From Insolitispirillum peregrinum (GTDB taxonomy: Bacteria; Pseudomonadota; Alphaproteobacteria; Rhodospirillales; Rhodospirillaceae): a stretch of 64,000 nucleotides of DNA. Of the stretch, positions 33,536-42,186 are shown piece after piece. The notes under the pieces are model-generated. The model was not told where the DNA came from, did not search any database, and saw nothing but the letters and a program-made list of their open reading frames with translations. The stretch lies in the NCBI RefSeq assembly GCF_042665255.1, contig NZ_JBHTCD010000004.1, one strand, 5' to 3'. The translations under genes and the position numbers were made by a program. The stretch's first letter is position 1; the number at the start of each line of letters is the position of its first letter.

Positions 33536-34168
33536 TCAACAGCGGTCAGCCAGCAGATCGGCGGCGGTGGCCACCACCGGGCCGTGGGTGTCAAACAACC
33601 CGGCCAGACTGGCCCGGTGCAGCTCTTCGGCGCTGATGACCGCCCCCGGACGGGTCGGGTCGGGCAGCGGGCGGGTGGCGCAGGCCGAGGCGACCACCGT
33701 GCAGCGATAGCCCAGATCCCGCGCTCCGCGCACGGTGGAGCTGACGCAGTTGTGGGTCATGAAGCCGACCACCACCAGTTCGTCCCGTCCGCGTGCCCGC
33801 CACGGAGCCAGCTCGGCGGCGAGGGTGGTTTCGGTAAAGCCGTTGGCAAAGGTCTTTTCCACCACCACTTCCTCTCCCTGCGGGGCGAGGGCATCAATGA
33901 TGCGGGTCTGCGGGTTGGTGGGGGCGAACGGACTGTCGCCCCCACTGCGATGCACGATGTGGATCACCGGCGCTCCGGCGGCGCGTGCCTGCGCCAGCAC
34001 GTCAGCCGCTTCGGCTACCGCATCGTCCATGCCGGTCAACGGAATGGCTCCGTCCAGATAGACCCGCTGGGCGTCAATGATCAGCAGGGTGGCGCGATCC
34101 CACCGTGGTGGGGTCAGCGAGGCCTTGACCATCTGCAACAGGGTCAGCGGAACAAAAGAATTGGTCAT
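33536..34168 (-). CDS. Isochorismatase-fold cysteine hydrolase
   Basis: 210 aa from the ATG at 34168; the frame runs further upstream over the divergent LysR gene and is not used. The catalytic triad of the family is visible: Asp in TLLIIDAQR, Lys in VVEKTFANGF, Cys in FMTHNCVSSTVRGARDLGY. Members include isochorismatase, nicotinamidase and N-carbamoyl hydrolases; the substrate cannot be told here. It is divergent from a LysR regulator with operator-like sites between them, so it is probably that regulator's target. Confidence 0.87.
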   Translation of the reverse strand: MTNSFVPLTLLQMVKASLTPPRWDRATLLIIDAQRVYLDGAIPLTGMDDAVAEAADVLAQARAAGAPVIHIVHRSGGDSPFAPTNPQTRIIDALAPQGEEVVVEKTFANGFTETTLAAELAPWRARGRDELVVVGFMTHNCVSSTVRGARDLGYRCTVVASACATRPLPDPTRPGAVISAEELHRASLAGLFDTHGPVVATAADLLADRC

Positions 34169-34233
34169 CGAACGTCTCCGCTCTGGGGGGCTTGACGGGG
34201 GGAGTGCTTTCCCCTGTTGTGCCTCAGAACGGC

Positions 34234-34281
34234 TTCTGCGAAAATCAGCAAGTGTGCAGTCATCTTCTGCAAAAATGCAGA
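34234..34281. promoter_or_regulatory. Two LysR-type operator-like sites
   Basis: A perfect dyad TCTGC-AAAAAT-GCAGA (34266-34281) fits the T-N11-A LysR box. A degenerate second copy, TTCTGCGAAAATCAGCAA, lies at 34234-34251. Both sit in the 135-bp divergent gap between the hydrolase and its presumed regulator. Confidence 0.6.
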
Positions 34282-34303
34282 GCTGCCGCCGCAGGAGAAA
34301 ACG

Positions 34304-35206
34304 ATGGACTGGCAGCATCTGCGCACCGTACTGGCGATCGGGCGGGGCGGCACCCTGTCGGCGGCAGCCCGCGTGCTGGGCGTCAACCAGACCACCGCCG
34401 CCCGTCATCTGGATACCGCCGAGCAGGCGCTGGGAACGCCGCTGTTCCTGCGGCTGGGCGGACGGTTGCAGCCGACGGCGGCGGGGCAGATTGCGCTGGA
34501 GCGTGCCGCCCGCATGGAAGCCGAGGCGCTGGCCTGTCAGCACGCCATTCAGGACGAACAGGCCCTGCTGGCCGGTCCGGTCAGCCTGACCGCCACCGAA
34601 GGGGTGATTGATGTGCTGCTGGCCCCGCACCTGTCACAGCTTTATGCCCGTGTGCCGGGGGTGCGGGTCGAGCTGCTGGGCAGCCACGAACGCCTCAGCC
34701 TGCAACGGCGCGAGGCCGATCTGGCCCTGCGGCTGGCCCGTCCCCGCCCCGAGCCAGAGGGCGGGCAGGGGGCCGAAACGGCAATGGTCACCCGCAAGCT
34801 GGCTGATATCGGCTATGCCGCCTACCGGGCGCAGGGAGGCCCGGCATCTGCCTGTCCCGGCTGGCTGACCTACAGCACCGCCTGGGCCAGCCTGCCCGAA
34901 GCACAATGGGCGGCAGACCAGCCGGAAGACATCCTGTTGCGCTCGAACAGCCTCGGCAGCCTGGTGGCGGCGGCGGTCAGCGGGTTGGGGTGGCTGGCCC
35001 TGCCGTGCTATCTGGGCGACGGAGTGGCGGGACTGGTGCGCGACCCGCGACCGGTACCGGTGCAGCGCGAGCTGTGGCTGGTGGCCCATCAGCAGGTGAT
35101 CCGTTTGCCACGGGTGCGGGCGGTGGCGGACTGGGTCGGTGAACTGATCCACCAGCGCCGCGACTGGCTGCTGGCCGGAGGATCGCCAGATTTGGGGAGT
35201 CCCTGA
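34304..35206 (+). CDS. LysR-family transcriptional regulator
   Basis: 300 aa from the ATG at 34304 with AGGAG 9 bases upstream. N-terminal helix-turn-helix in about residues 14-45 (TLSAAARVLGVNQTTAARHLDTAEQ region) and a type-2 periplasmic-binding-like effector domain (VSLTATEGVIDVLLAPHLSQL..., READLALRLARP). It resembles the subgroup that represses a divergent neighbour. The likely target is the isochorismatase-fold gene at 33536-34168. Confidence 0.9.
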   Translation: MDWQHLRTVLAIGRGGTLSAAARVLGVNQTTAARHLDTAEQALGTPLFLRLGGRLQPTAAGQIALERAARMEAEALACQHAIQDEQALLAGPVSLTATEGVIDVLLAPHLSQLYARVPGVRVELLGSHERLSLQRREADLALRLARPRPEPEGGQGAETAMVTRKLADIGYAAYRAQGGPASACPGWLTYSTAWASLPEAQWAADQPEDILLRSNSLGSLVAAAVSGLGWLALPCYLGDGVAGLVRDPRPVPVQRELWLVAHQQVIRLPRVRAVADWVGELIHQRRDWLLAGGSPDLGSP

Positions 35207-35279
35207 AGGTTGCTTGTCGCCTTGGGGAGCGGGCCGTATTGTCTTCGCCGTTGATAGCCCTGATGAAGCGAGTTCAGTG

Positions 35280-36212
35280 ATGACATCCCCCGCTCCGCGA
35301 TCCCTGTTTCAACGGCTGTGGGGAAACCCCTATCTGCTGCTGGTGCTGGCCGTTTCGTTCTGGGCGGGCAATGCGATCATCGGGCGGGCCGTCCATGGGG
35401 TGGTGCCGCCGGTGGGCATGGCCTTTTTCCGCTGGATCGGGGCGTCGTTGATCATTCTGCCCTTTGCCTGGCCACATCTGAAACGCGACTGGGCGGTAGC
35501 GGCATCCGGCTGGCGGTGGCTGGCGGTGCTGGCGGCCTGTGGCATCGGAGCCTTCAATACCTTTCTCTACATTGGTTTGCAGTACACACAGGCGATCAAT
35601 TCCCTGCTGATGCAGTCGGCGATCCCGGTGCTGATCGTGGTGCTGTCGTTTGTGGTCTTTCGTCAGCGCATTTCCGCCTTTCAGGGCATCGGAACGCTGG
35701 TGTCGCTGACCGGGGTGCTGCTGATCATCACCGCAGGCCACCCGGAGCGGCTGATGGCCCTTGATCTCAATCGTGGCGACCTGTGGGTGCTGGCGGCGGT
35801 GGCCGCTTATGCCGTCTATTCGGTGTTTCTGCAAAAACGCCCGGCGATGCATCCGTTGGGATTTGTTGCCCTGACCTTCGTGATCGGAACGGTGATGCTG
35901 GCCCCCTTTGCGGCGTGGGAAGCCTGGGGAAGCGGGCGGGCGATGGACTGGGGCCATCCCTACACCTGGATGGCTGTGGGCTATGTGTCGGTGTTCCCGT
36001 CGATTTTCAGCTATCTGTGCTTTAACCGCGGGGTCGAGCTGCTGGGGGCCAACACCGCCGGTCTGTTCATTCACCTGAACCCGCTGTTCGGCAGCCTGCT
36101 GGCGATCGTGTTTCTGGGGGAAACCTTTGCCCTGCACCACGGGCTGGGGATGGCGCTGATTCTGGGGGGGATTTTCCTGGCCAACCGGCGGGCCAAGGCC
36201 CGGCACGGGTGA
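35280..36212 (+). CDS. DMT-superfamily (EamA) transporter
   Basis: 310 aa, ten hydrophobic segments in two EamA repeats. Signatures: LLLVLAVSFWAGNAIIGRAV at the start, PVGMAFFRWIGASLIILPFA, YIGLQYTQAINSLLMQSAIPVLIVVLSFV in the first repeat, and AAYAVYSVFLQKRP, FNRGVELLGANTAGLFIHLNPLFGSLLAIVFLGE in the second. Such proteins export metabolites or amino acids; substrate unknown. The ATG at 35280 (a GTG lies one codon before) is chosen because membrane segment 1 starts about 20 residues later. Confidence 0.88.
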   Translation: MTSPAPRSLFQRLWGNPYLLLVLAVSFWAGNAIIGRAVHGVVPPVGMAFFRWIGASLIILPFAWPHLKRDWAVAASGWRWLAVLAACGIGAFNTFLYIGLQYTQAINSLLMQSAIPVLIVVLSFVVFRQRISAFQGIGTLVSLTGVLLIITAGHPERLMALDLNRGDLWVLAAVAAYAVYSVFLQKRPAMHPLGFVALTFVIGTVMLAPFAAWEAWGSGRAMDWGHPYTWMAVGYVSVFPSIFSYLCFNRGVELLGANTAGLFIHLNPLFGSLLAIVFLGETFALHHGLGMALILGGIFLANRRAKARHG

Positions 36213-36221
36213 ACTCTGTGA

Positions 36222-36247
36222 TGGGGGCATGATCCTTTTGGCCCCCT
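36222..36247 (+). terminator. Probable terminator after the EamA gene
   Basis: GATGGGGGC and GGCCCCCTC flank a loop ATGATCCTTTT in the 169-bp gap. The hairpin is stable, but no clear T-run follows. A second small dyad GCAGAC-AGTTA-GTCTGC lies at about 36290. Confidence 0.4.
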
Positions 36248-36381
36248 CTGTCCGGCCGGAGTGCGTGCGGAGAGTAGACGACAGCTTTGCAGACAGTTAG
36301 TCTGCGTCGGTTTTTCCGGTGCTTGTCCGTTGAGACTGTGCCGGGCCGTTTTCTACCCAGACCGTTCACCTGCGGGGGACC

Positions 36382-37578
36382 ATGCACAATCCGCGCCTTG
36401 ACCTGTTGACCGATTATCCGTTCCAACGCCTGGCCGCCCTGCTGGAAGGGCTGGAGCCGGGAGCGGCTCCGTTGATGATGTCGATTGGCGAGCCCCAGCA
36501 CCCGGTTCCGGCGCTGGTGGGCGAGGTGCTGGCGACCAGTGGTGCCGGGTGGGGCAAGTATCCGCCGATTGCCGGAGCCCCCGAGCTGAAGGGCGCGATT
36601 GCCGGATGGGCGGAACGTCGTTATGGCCTGCCCTCGGGGATGCTGCCGCTCGAGGCCATCCTGCCCGCTTCGGGCACGCGCGAGGCGCTGTACATGATCG
36701 CCCAGACGGTGGTGCCCGAGCGCAAGGCCGGGGCGACGCCGCTGGTACTGATGCCCAACCCGTTCTATCAGGTCTATCTGGGCGGCGTGCTGATGCAAGG
36801 GGCCGAGCCGCTGCTGGTCGATGCTGGCCCGGACACCGGCTTTCTGCCCGACATTGAGGCCCTGCCGCCGGAGACCCTCGCGCGGGCGGCAATGGTGATC
36901 GTCTGCTCTCCGGCCAACCCGCAAGGTGCGGTGCTGTCGCTGGAGCGCTGGACGGCGCTGGTCCGGCTGGCCCGGCAGTATGATTTCGTGCTGGTGGCTG
37001 ACGAGTGCTATTCCGAAATTTATGCCGGGACGCCTCCGGCGGGGGTGCTGGAAGCCTGCCATGCGCTGGGTGGCTCGCTGGACAACGTGCTGGTGTTCAA
37101 TTCGCTGTCGAAACGGTCCAGCGTGCCGGGAATGCGGTCGGGATTTGTCGCTGGCGACCCGGCGATTATCCAGCGATTCCAGCGCCTGCGCGCCTATGCC
37201 GCCGCCGGGATGCCGCTGCCGCTGCAAATGGTGTCTGCCGCCCTGTGGAGCGACGAGGCGCATGCGGTGGCCAACCGTCGTCTGTATCAGGAAAAAATCA
37301 GCGATGCGTCTGCCATTTTTGGCGATCGTTTCGGCTATCATCCGCCCGCCGGTGGCTTTTTCCTGTGGCTGAATGTTGGTGATGGCGAAGCCGCCACCCG
37401 CCGCCTGTGGGCCGAAGCCGGGGTAAAAGTGCTGCCCGGACGCTATCTGGCGCGCGACCGGGTTGATCCGGTGAGCGGGGCAGTGTCCAATGTCGGGGCT
37501 CCCTACATTCGGGTGGCGCTGGTGCAGAACCGGGAAACAACACAGCAGGCTTTGCAGCGCATGGTTTCGGTGCTGTAA
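36382..37578 (+). CDS. dapC: PLP aminotransferase, probable succinyldiaminopimelate transaminase
   Basis: 398 aa fold-type I class I/II aminotransferase. N-terminus NPRLDLLTDYPFQRLAALLEG and SIGEPQHPVPALV match the DapC type. PLP contacts: substrate/cofactor loop ASGTREALYM, Asp/Tyr in VADECYSEIYAG, and the Schiff-base Lys in FNSLSKRSSVPGMRSG. DapC makes N-succinyl-diaminopimelate for lysine and peptidoglycan synthesis. The gene precedes ftsK by 51 bp. Class membership is certain; the DapC call is likely but other substrates are possible. Confidence 0.85.
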   Translation: MHNPRLDLLTDYPFQRLAALLEGLEPGAAPLMMSIGEPQHPVPALVGEVLATSGAGWGKYPPIAGAPELKGAIAGWAERRYGLPSGMLPLEAILPASGTREALYMIAQTVVPERKAGATPLVLMPNPFYQVYLGGVLMQGAEPLLVDAGPDTGFLPDIEALPPETLARAAMVIVCSPANPQGAVLSLERWTALVRLARQYDFVLVADECYSEIYAGTPPAGVLEACHALGGSLDNVLVFNSLSKRSSVPGMRSGFVAGDPAIIQRFQRLRAYAAAGMPLPLQMVSAALWSDEAHAVANRRLYQEKISDASAIFGDRFGYHPPAGGFFLWLNVGDGEAATRRLWAEAGVKVLPGRYLARDRVDPVSGAVSNVGAPYIRVALVQNRETTQQALQRMVSVL

Positions 37579-37629
37579 GGCACAGCCTGGAGCATTGTCA
37601 CCAGACAAACTCTCAAAAAAGAGCAGGGT

Positions 37630-40600
37630 ATGGCGCTGTTTGGCGGGAAAAAAACGGGACTGTCGCGCTTTCTGGCCAATGGCCAGCAACGGCGGGCGGG
37701 CCCGCGCCGCGAGGACGAGCGCCGGGAGCCGAGCTTTGGCGGCACACCGTCGCAGGCATCGCCCCAGGGCAGGCCGGGCGACGGCGGGACCGCCAGCGCT
37801 CTGCCCGCTGACCTGCAGGGGTGGGCCGTTGAACCGTCGCCGCCTGCGGATGTCTGGGCATCGCAGGCTATCGCCCCGCCTGCCGGGCCCGAGGCCCCCC
37901 CTGTGCCCGAGGCCCGGTGGGAGGCTCCCCCCGAACTGGCCCCCCCGGAGCCTGTTCTCCCCGAGCCGGTAACGCCCTTCATTCCCCCGGTGGCGCTGGA
38001 AACGGTCCGTGGGCCGCTATGGTCCGGGCCGCCGAATGTGTTGCCCGAGCCGGTCGAAACGGAAGAGCTGCCGCCAGCCCCCGGTCCGCCAGCCTCCGCT
38101 CCGGCGGGCTTCATTGATCCCCTGTATGCCGAGCCTTCGCCGGTGCCGCAGAGTGTGTCTCTGTCAGAGCCCCCCCCGGCTGCGGCTCCCCCGCTCCCGG
38201 CTGAGGTGCAGGGTGGGCAGTCCTTGCCTTCGCCCCTCTCCCCGCCTGCTTCCTCTGCGAGTCCTCCTGCCGTGCCGCTGGCCGATCCGGTGCGGGTCGA
38301 GGACCCTTCCCCCGTATCCGTGCCCTCGCGAGCCCCATCAGGACCGCGAGCGCGCCCCTCTCCCCGCCCCGATCCCCGCCCCGATCCCCGTCCCGATCTC
38401 CGGCCCGGTTCGCGGCAGGGCAACCCGGTCGGGGCAGACGGTGTCCGGCGTGCTCCGCCTCCGGGGCGCCGTCCGCAGGGGAAAAACCGCAAGCGTCCTC
38501 CGGCTGGTTTCAACCGCCCCCGGGCCAAGGCCGCGCCCAAGCGTCCGCCGCTGTTCCCGCGTGAGGTCCGTGAAAGTTTGCAGCGGACGTTCTGGCGTCT
38601 GTGGGGGCTGGCGGTGGTGATCTTTGCCGGGATGGTGGCCACCGCCCTGCTGACCTATGCCCCGACCGATCCGTCGCTGAACACCGCCACCCATCAAGCG
38701 GTGCTCAATGCGCTGGGCGTTCCGGGGGCCTATGCGGCGGATGTGCTGATTCAGGCCTTTGGGTTGGCGGGCTTTGCGCCGATCCTGTTGCTGGTGGCCT
38801 GGGGGTTGCGACAGGCGGCGGCGTTGCCGATTACCTGGCTGCCGCTGCGGCTGCTGTCCTTGCTGATCAGCCTGGTTTTGCTGGCCACCGCCTTTACGCC
38901 GGTGGTGATGGTCGGGGTGGGTGCCGAGGTCTTGCCGCTGCCTGCCGGGGCCGGGGGATTTGTGGGAACGCTGGCGTTGGCCTTCCTGCGGACGGCAGCG
39001 GCACAGGCCGGGGCGGGGCGCGATGTGACCTGGCTGGTGGCCTGGCTGAGCGGCGTACTGGCCTTGCCCTTCCTCGCCGGGGCGATGGAGCTGCGCTGGC
39101 GTGAGGCGCGCAAGGGGGTGCACAATCTGGCTGATCTGGGACGGGCTGCGGGCAGCGGTGCCCAGCGCATCCGCGACGCTGCCAACGAAGTGGCCCATGC
39201 CTCGCTGGAAAAGGTGATTGGCCAGCGTCCGCTGATCCCGGGCTACCCCGCCGGGCGTACCGAGGAACGGGCCGATGTGCTCGAGCCGATTCTGGTGTCG
39301 GCCAGCGGGGAAGAGATTTCTCCCGCCGAAGCGGCCTGGCGCGAACAGAAAGCCGCCGCTGCCGCTGCGGCGGCGGCCCTTGTCGAAGAGCCGGAAGACG
39401 AACCGACGATCATCGCCCGGGCGATCATCACCCCCAGTCGCCGGGCCCGCAAACGGGCCGAAGAGCAGGCCATCGCCTTGCGGCCCGATGAGGACGACGG
39501 GTTCCGCTTGCCGTCGCTGGAATTGCTGCGCCTGCCGCTGGAAAGCAGCATTCCGCCGGTCAAGGAACAGACGCTGGAACGCAATGCCCGAAGGCTGGAA
39601 AGCGTGCTGGCCGAATTCGGGGTCAACGGACAGATCGTCGAAGTCCGCCCCGGTCCGGTGGTGACCCATTACGAACTGTGCCCGACGCAGGGGACCAAGG
39701 CCGCCCGCGTGGTGGGGCTGGCCGATGATGTGGCCCGTCTGATGGAGGTGTCGGTGATCCGCGTGGCGGTGATGCCGGGCAATGCCACCATCGGCATTGA
39801 AATTCCCAACGGGCGGCGGGAACGGATCAATTTCCGCGAGCTGCTGGCCGAAGATGATTTCCGCGCCCATGACCACGGGCTGACGCTGGCGCTGGGACGG
39901 GACATCAACGGCGCTCCGGTGTTTGCCGATCTGGCCCGCATGCCGCACCTGCTGCTGGCGGGCGGGGTGGGGATGGGCAAGACCATGGCGATGAACACCA
40001 TGATCTGTTCGTTGCTGTACCGGCAGACCCCGGACCAGTGCCGCCTGATCCTGATTGATCCCAAGGGCAGCAGCTTTAACATCTATACCGACATTCCACA
40101 CCTGTTGACCCCGGTAATCCGCGATACCGGGCAGGCGATCGTGGCACTGAAGTGGATGTTGAAGGAGGTCGAAAACCGCAACCGGGTGATGAGCAGTCTG
40201 GGGGTGCGGACCATTGCCAGCTATAACGCCCGTCTGCGCGATGCACTGGAAAAGGGCCAGACCCTGACCCGCACGGTCCAGGTTGGCTTTGATGCGGAAA
40301 CCAACCAGCCGAAATACGAAGAACAGGCACTGGACATGACGCCGCTGCCGCTGGTGGTGGTGGTGGTCGATGAAATGGCACCGCTGATGAAAATCGCCAG
40401 CAAGGCGATGGAAAACCTGATCACCCACCTGATGCAGGTGGCGCGCATCAGCGGGGTGCACCTGATCATGTCCACCAGTGAAACCTCGACCGAGGTGATT
40501 ACGCCCAGTGTAGCGAACAATTTCCCGGCCCGCATTGCCTTTCAGGTCGAAACCAAGATCGACAGCCGGACCATCCTGAACGAAGCCGGTGCGGAAAACC

Positions 40601-41061
40601 TGCTGGGGCCGGGCGACATGCTGTATCTGGCACAGGGCGGGCGGATGATGCGGGTCCATGCCCCTTATGTCAGTCAGGGGGAAATCGAAACGGTGGTCGC
40701 CCATCTGCAGGCGGAAGGCGAGCCGAATTATGTCTCTGCCGTGCTTGATGACAGCCGCGCCAAGGCGGTGATTGATGCCACTGCCAGGGGACATGATCGC
40801 AGCAAGCCCGAATACAAGGGCGATGAAGAGCTGTTCCGGCAGGCGGTGTTGCTGGTGGCCCGTGAACGCAAGGCCTCAACCAGCTTTGTGCAGCGCAAGT
40901 TGCAGATCCCCTATAATCAGGCCGCCGAGATGATCGCCCGCATGGAGCAAAAGGGGATGATTTCCAAGGCCAGCTATATCGGTCAGCGCGAAGTTCTGCT
41001 GCCGACCCCGGAGACGCCACCGGCGGGGGCGGCAACCGATAAACCGGCTTCGGCGGAATAA
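37630..41061 (+). CDS. ftsK: FtsK/SpoIIIE-family DNA translocase, divergent
   Basis: 1143 aa. Unusually, about 310 Pro/Ala-rich residues come before the first membrane segment (about 323-344); three or four more segments follow to about 475. After a linker come the translocase alpha/beta domains and a C-terminal gamma winged helix (QAVLLVARERKASTSFVQRKLQIPYNQA). Walker A reads GGVGMGKT (778-785) instead of the usual GTTGSGKS, Walker B VVVVVDEM (D914). The conserved DPKMLELS is DPKGSSFN, and ATQRPSVDVITG is STSETSTEVITP. Normally FtsK pumps DNA at the septum and activates XerCD. The fold is intact, but the loop changes suggest a specialised or slow paralogue. Confidence 0.9.
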   Translation: MALFGGKKTGLSRFLANGQQRRAGPRREDERREPSFGGTPSQASPQGRPGDGGTASALPADLQGWAVEPSPPADVWASQAIAPPAGPEAPPVPEARWEAPPELAPPEPVLPEPVTPFIPPVALETVRGPLWSGPPNVLPEPVETEELPPAPGPPASAPAGFIDPLYAEPSPVPQSVSLSEPPPAAAPPLPAEVQGGQSLPSPLSPPASSASPPAVPLADPVRVEDPSPVSVPSRAPSGPRARPSPRPDPRPDPRPDLRPGSRQGNPVGADGVRRAPPPGRRPQGKNRKRPPAGFNRPRAKAAPKRPPLFPREVRESLQRTFWRLWGLAVVIFAGMVATALLTYAPTDPSLNTATHQAVLNALGVPGAYAADVLIQAFGLAGFAPILLLVAWGLRQAAALPITWLPLRLLSLLISLVLLATAFTPVVMVGVGAEVLPLPAGAGGFVGTLALAFLRTAAAQAGAGRDVTWLVAWLSGVLALPFLAGAMELRWREARKGVHNLADLGRAAGSGAQRIRDAANEVAHASLEKVIGQRPLIPGYPAGRTEERADVLEPILVSASGEEISPAEAAWREQKAAAAAAAAALVEEPEDEPTIIARAIITPSRRARKRAEEQAIALRPDEDDGFRLPSLELLRLPLESSIPPVKEQTLERNARRLESVLAEFGVNGQIVEVRPGPVVTHYELCPTQGTKAARVVGLADDVARLMEVSVIRVAVMPGNATIGIEIPNGRRERINFRELLAEDDFRAHDHGLTLALGRDINGAPVFADLARMPHLLLAGGVGMGKTMAMNTMICSLLYRQTPDQCRLILIDPKGSSFNIYTDIPHLLTPVIRDTGQAIVALKWMLKEVENRNRVMSSLGVRTIASYNARLRDALEKGQTLTRTVQVGFDAETNQPKYEEQALDMTPLPLVVVVVDEMAPLMKIASKAMENLITHLMQVARISGVHLIMSTSETSTEVITPSVANNFPARIAFQVETKIDSRTILNEAGAENLLGPGDMLYLAQGGRMMRVHAPYVSQGEIETVVAHLQAEGEPNYVSAVLDDSRAKAVIDATARGHDRSKPEYKGDEELFRQAVLLVARERKASTSFVQRKLQIPYNQAAEMIARMEQKGMISKASYIGQREVLLPTPETPPAGAATDKPASAE

Positions 41062-41138
41062 GGGGCGTTGCTGCCTTGTTTTTACCATCATCACCGGCTA
41101 TCCCTGACGGCCTGTTGCCAGAAAACCTGCGAGGATTC

Positions 41139-41849
41139 ATGTCTGTTTACACGTCCGTGCCCCATCGGCGCCCCGCCTTGTCTGCGGTGCTGGCACCGCT
41201 GAAACGCCATGGCACCATGCTGGTTCTGGGGGCGGGGATTGTTATGGCTGCGGTGGGGGCTGGTGTGGCTCCGGCGCAGGCAACGGTGGCCGCTGCCTTG
41301 GGTGAGCAAGAGCGCAGCCTGTTGCAAAAAGCCGAAGCCCAGTTGTCGGCGGTCAGCACGCTCGAAGCCCGTTTCCAGCAGGTTTCCGACAATGGTGCGT
41401 CTGCCGATGGTGTGGTGGCGATCAAGCGCCCCGGACGGATGCGGCTGGATTATGATCCGCCGAGCAAAATTCAGGTGATCGCCAACGGTACCCATCTGAT
41501 CTACATCGACAAGGAACTCGATCAGACCAGCTATATTGGTCTGGACTCGACGCCTGCGGGGATCCTGCTGCGGGAAAAGGTCAGCTTCAGTGACCCCGAC
41601 ATTACGGTGACGGCGGTTCGGCAGGATGATGTCGGGGCTGAAGTGGACCTGATCATGAGCGGCGATGCGGGAGCCGGAACGTTGACGCTGGTGTTCAACC
41701 AAAAGCCGTTCGAGCTGCGCCAGTGGCGGATGCGCGATGCGCAGGGTATCACCACGACGGTCATGTTGCGCGACGTCAAGACCGGCCTCAGCCTTGATGA
41801 TGCCCGCTTCAAGTATGTTCCGAAGCAAAAGCTGCTCAATGAACGGTAG
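41139..41849 (+). CDS. lolA: LolA-family outer-membrane lipoprotein carrier
   Basis: 236 aa from the ATG at 41139 (GAGGATTC precedes). The N-terminal 30 residues are basic and precede a hydrophobic stretch ending APAQA, a long but plausible signal peptide. The mature part is LolA-like: LSAVSTLEARFQQVSDNG, RPGRMRLDYDPPSKIQVIANG, TPAGILLREKVSF and FELRQWRMRDAQGITTTVMLRDVKTG. LolA shuttles lipoproteins across the periplasm. The pair ftsK-lolA is common in proteobacteria. A strong terminator follows at 42021. Confidence 0.88.
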   Translation: MSVYTSVPHRRPALSAVLAPLKRHGTMLVLGAGIVMAAVGAGVAPAQATVAAALGEQERSLLQKAEAQLSAVSTLEARFQQVSDNGASADGVVAIKRPGRMRLDYDPPSKIQVIANGTHLIYIDKELDQTSYIGLDSTPAGILLREKVSFSDPDITVTAVRQDDVGAEVDLIMSGDAGAGTLTLVFNQKPFELRQWRMRDAQGITTTVMLRDVKTGLSLDDARFKYVPKQKLLNER

Positions 41850-41930
41850 AAACAAGCGGTGCTGTTGATATGCGTTAATTGCATGTCTGCCATGCGCCAA
41901 TCTGACTGGTATCGTCGGATTTGCAGGCCT

Positions 41931-42020
41931 ACCTAAGACTCAAGAACAGCGCGCTTCCCCGGTGCGCTGGTCCTCGGAAGGTGGTTCCCCTGCCATCCTT
42001 CCCCTCCGTCTTAACGGAGC
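41931..42020 (+). ncRNA. Candidate structured small RNA, possibly 6S-like
   Basis: Long-range pairing TAAGAC (41934-41939) with GTCTTA (42008-42013) encloses two hairpins: GCGC (41951-41954) with GCGC (41964-41967), and GGAAGGTGG (41976-41984) with CCATCCTTCC (41993-42002, one bulge). It has no coding potential, lies between lolA and an FAH gene, and is followed by an intrinsic terminator. The overall form (closing stem, internal bulges, GGTCCTCGGAAGG core) reminds me of alphaproteobacterial 6S RNA, but I cannot run a covariance search. The 5' end is not defined. Confidence 0.4.
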
Positions 42021-42063
42021 AGAGCGCCCGGTTGTCCCCCCTGACCGGGCGCTCTTTCGTTTT
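42021..42063 (+). terminator. Strong intrinsic terminator
   Basis: Perfect 12-bp stem AGAGCGCCCGGT (42021-42032) with ACCGGGCGCTCT (42044-42055), 11-nt loop, followed by TTCGTTTT. It ends lolA and/or the candidate small RNA. Confidence 0.9.
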
Positions 42064-42186
42064 CCGCTTCCTGCTGGCAGGCCCGAGCCTACCCTTTTGG
42101 GGGAGGTGATTCATCGGACACTGTCCGGCCAGCGGAAATCCCTTATGCTTTCCGCCTTGTCGATGACTTTGCAGGAAGCCTCCATC

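Noticed and set aside
38338..40794. 818-codon minus-strand frame inside ftsK
   Set aside because: High-GC antisense shadow; the plus strand carries all FtsK motifs.
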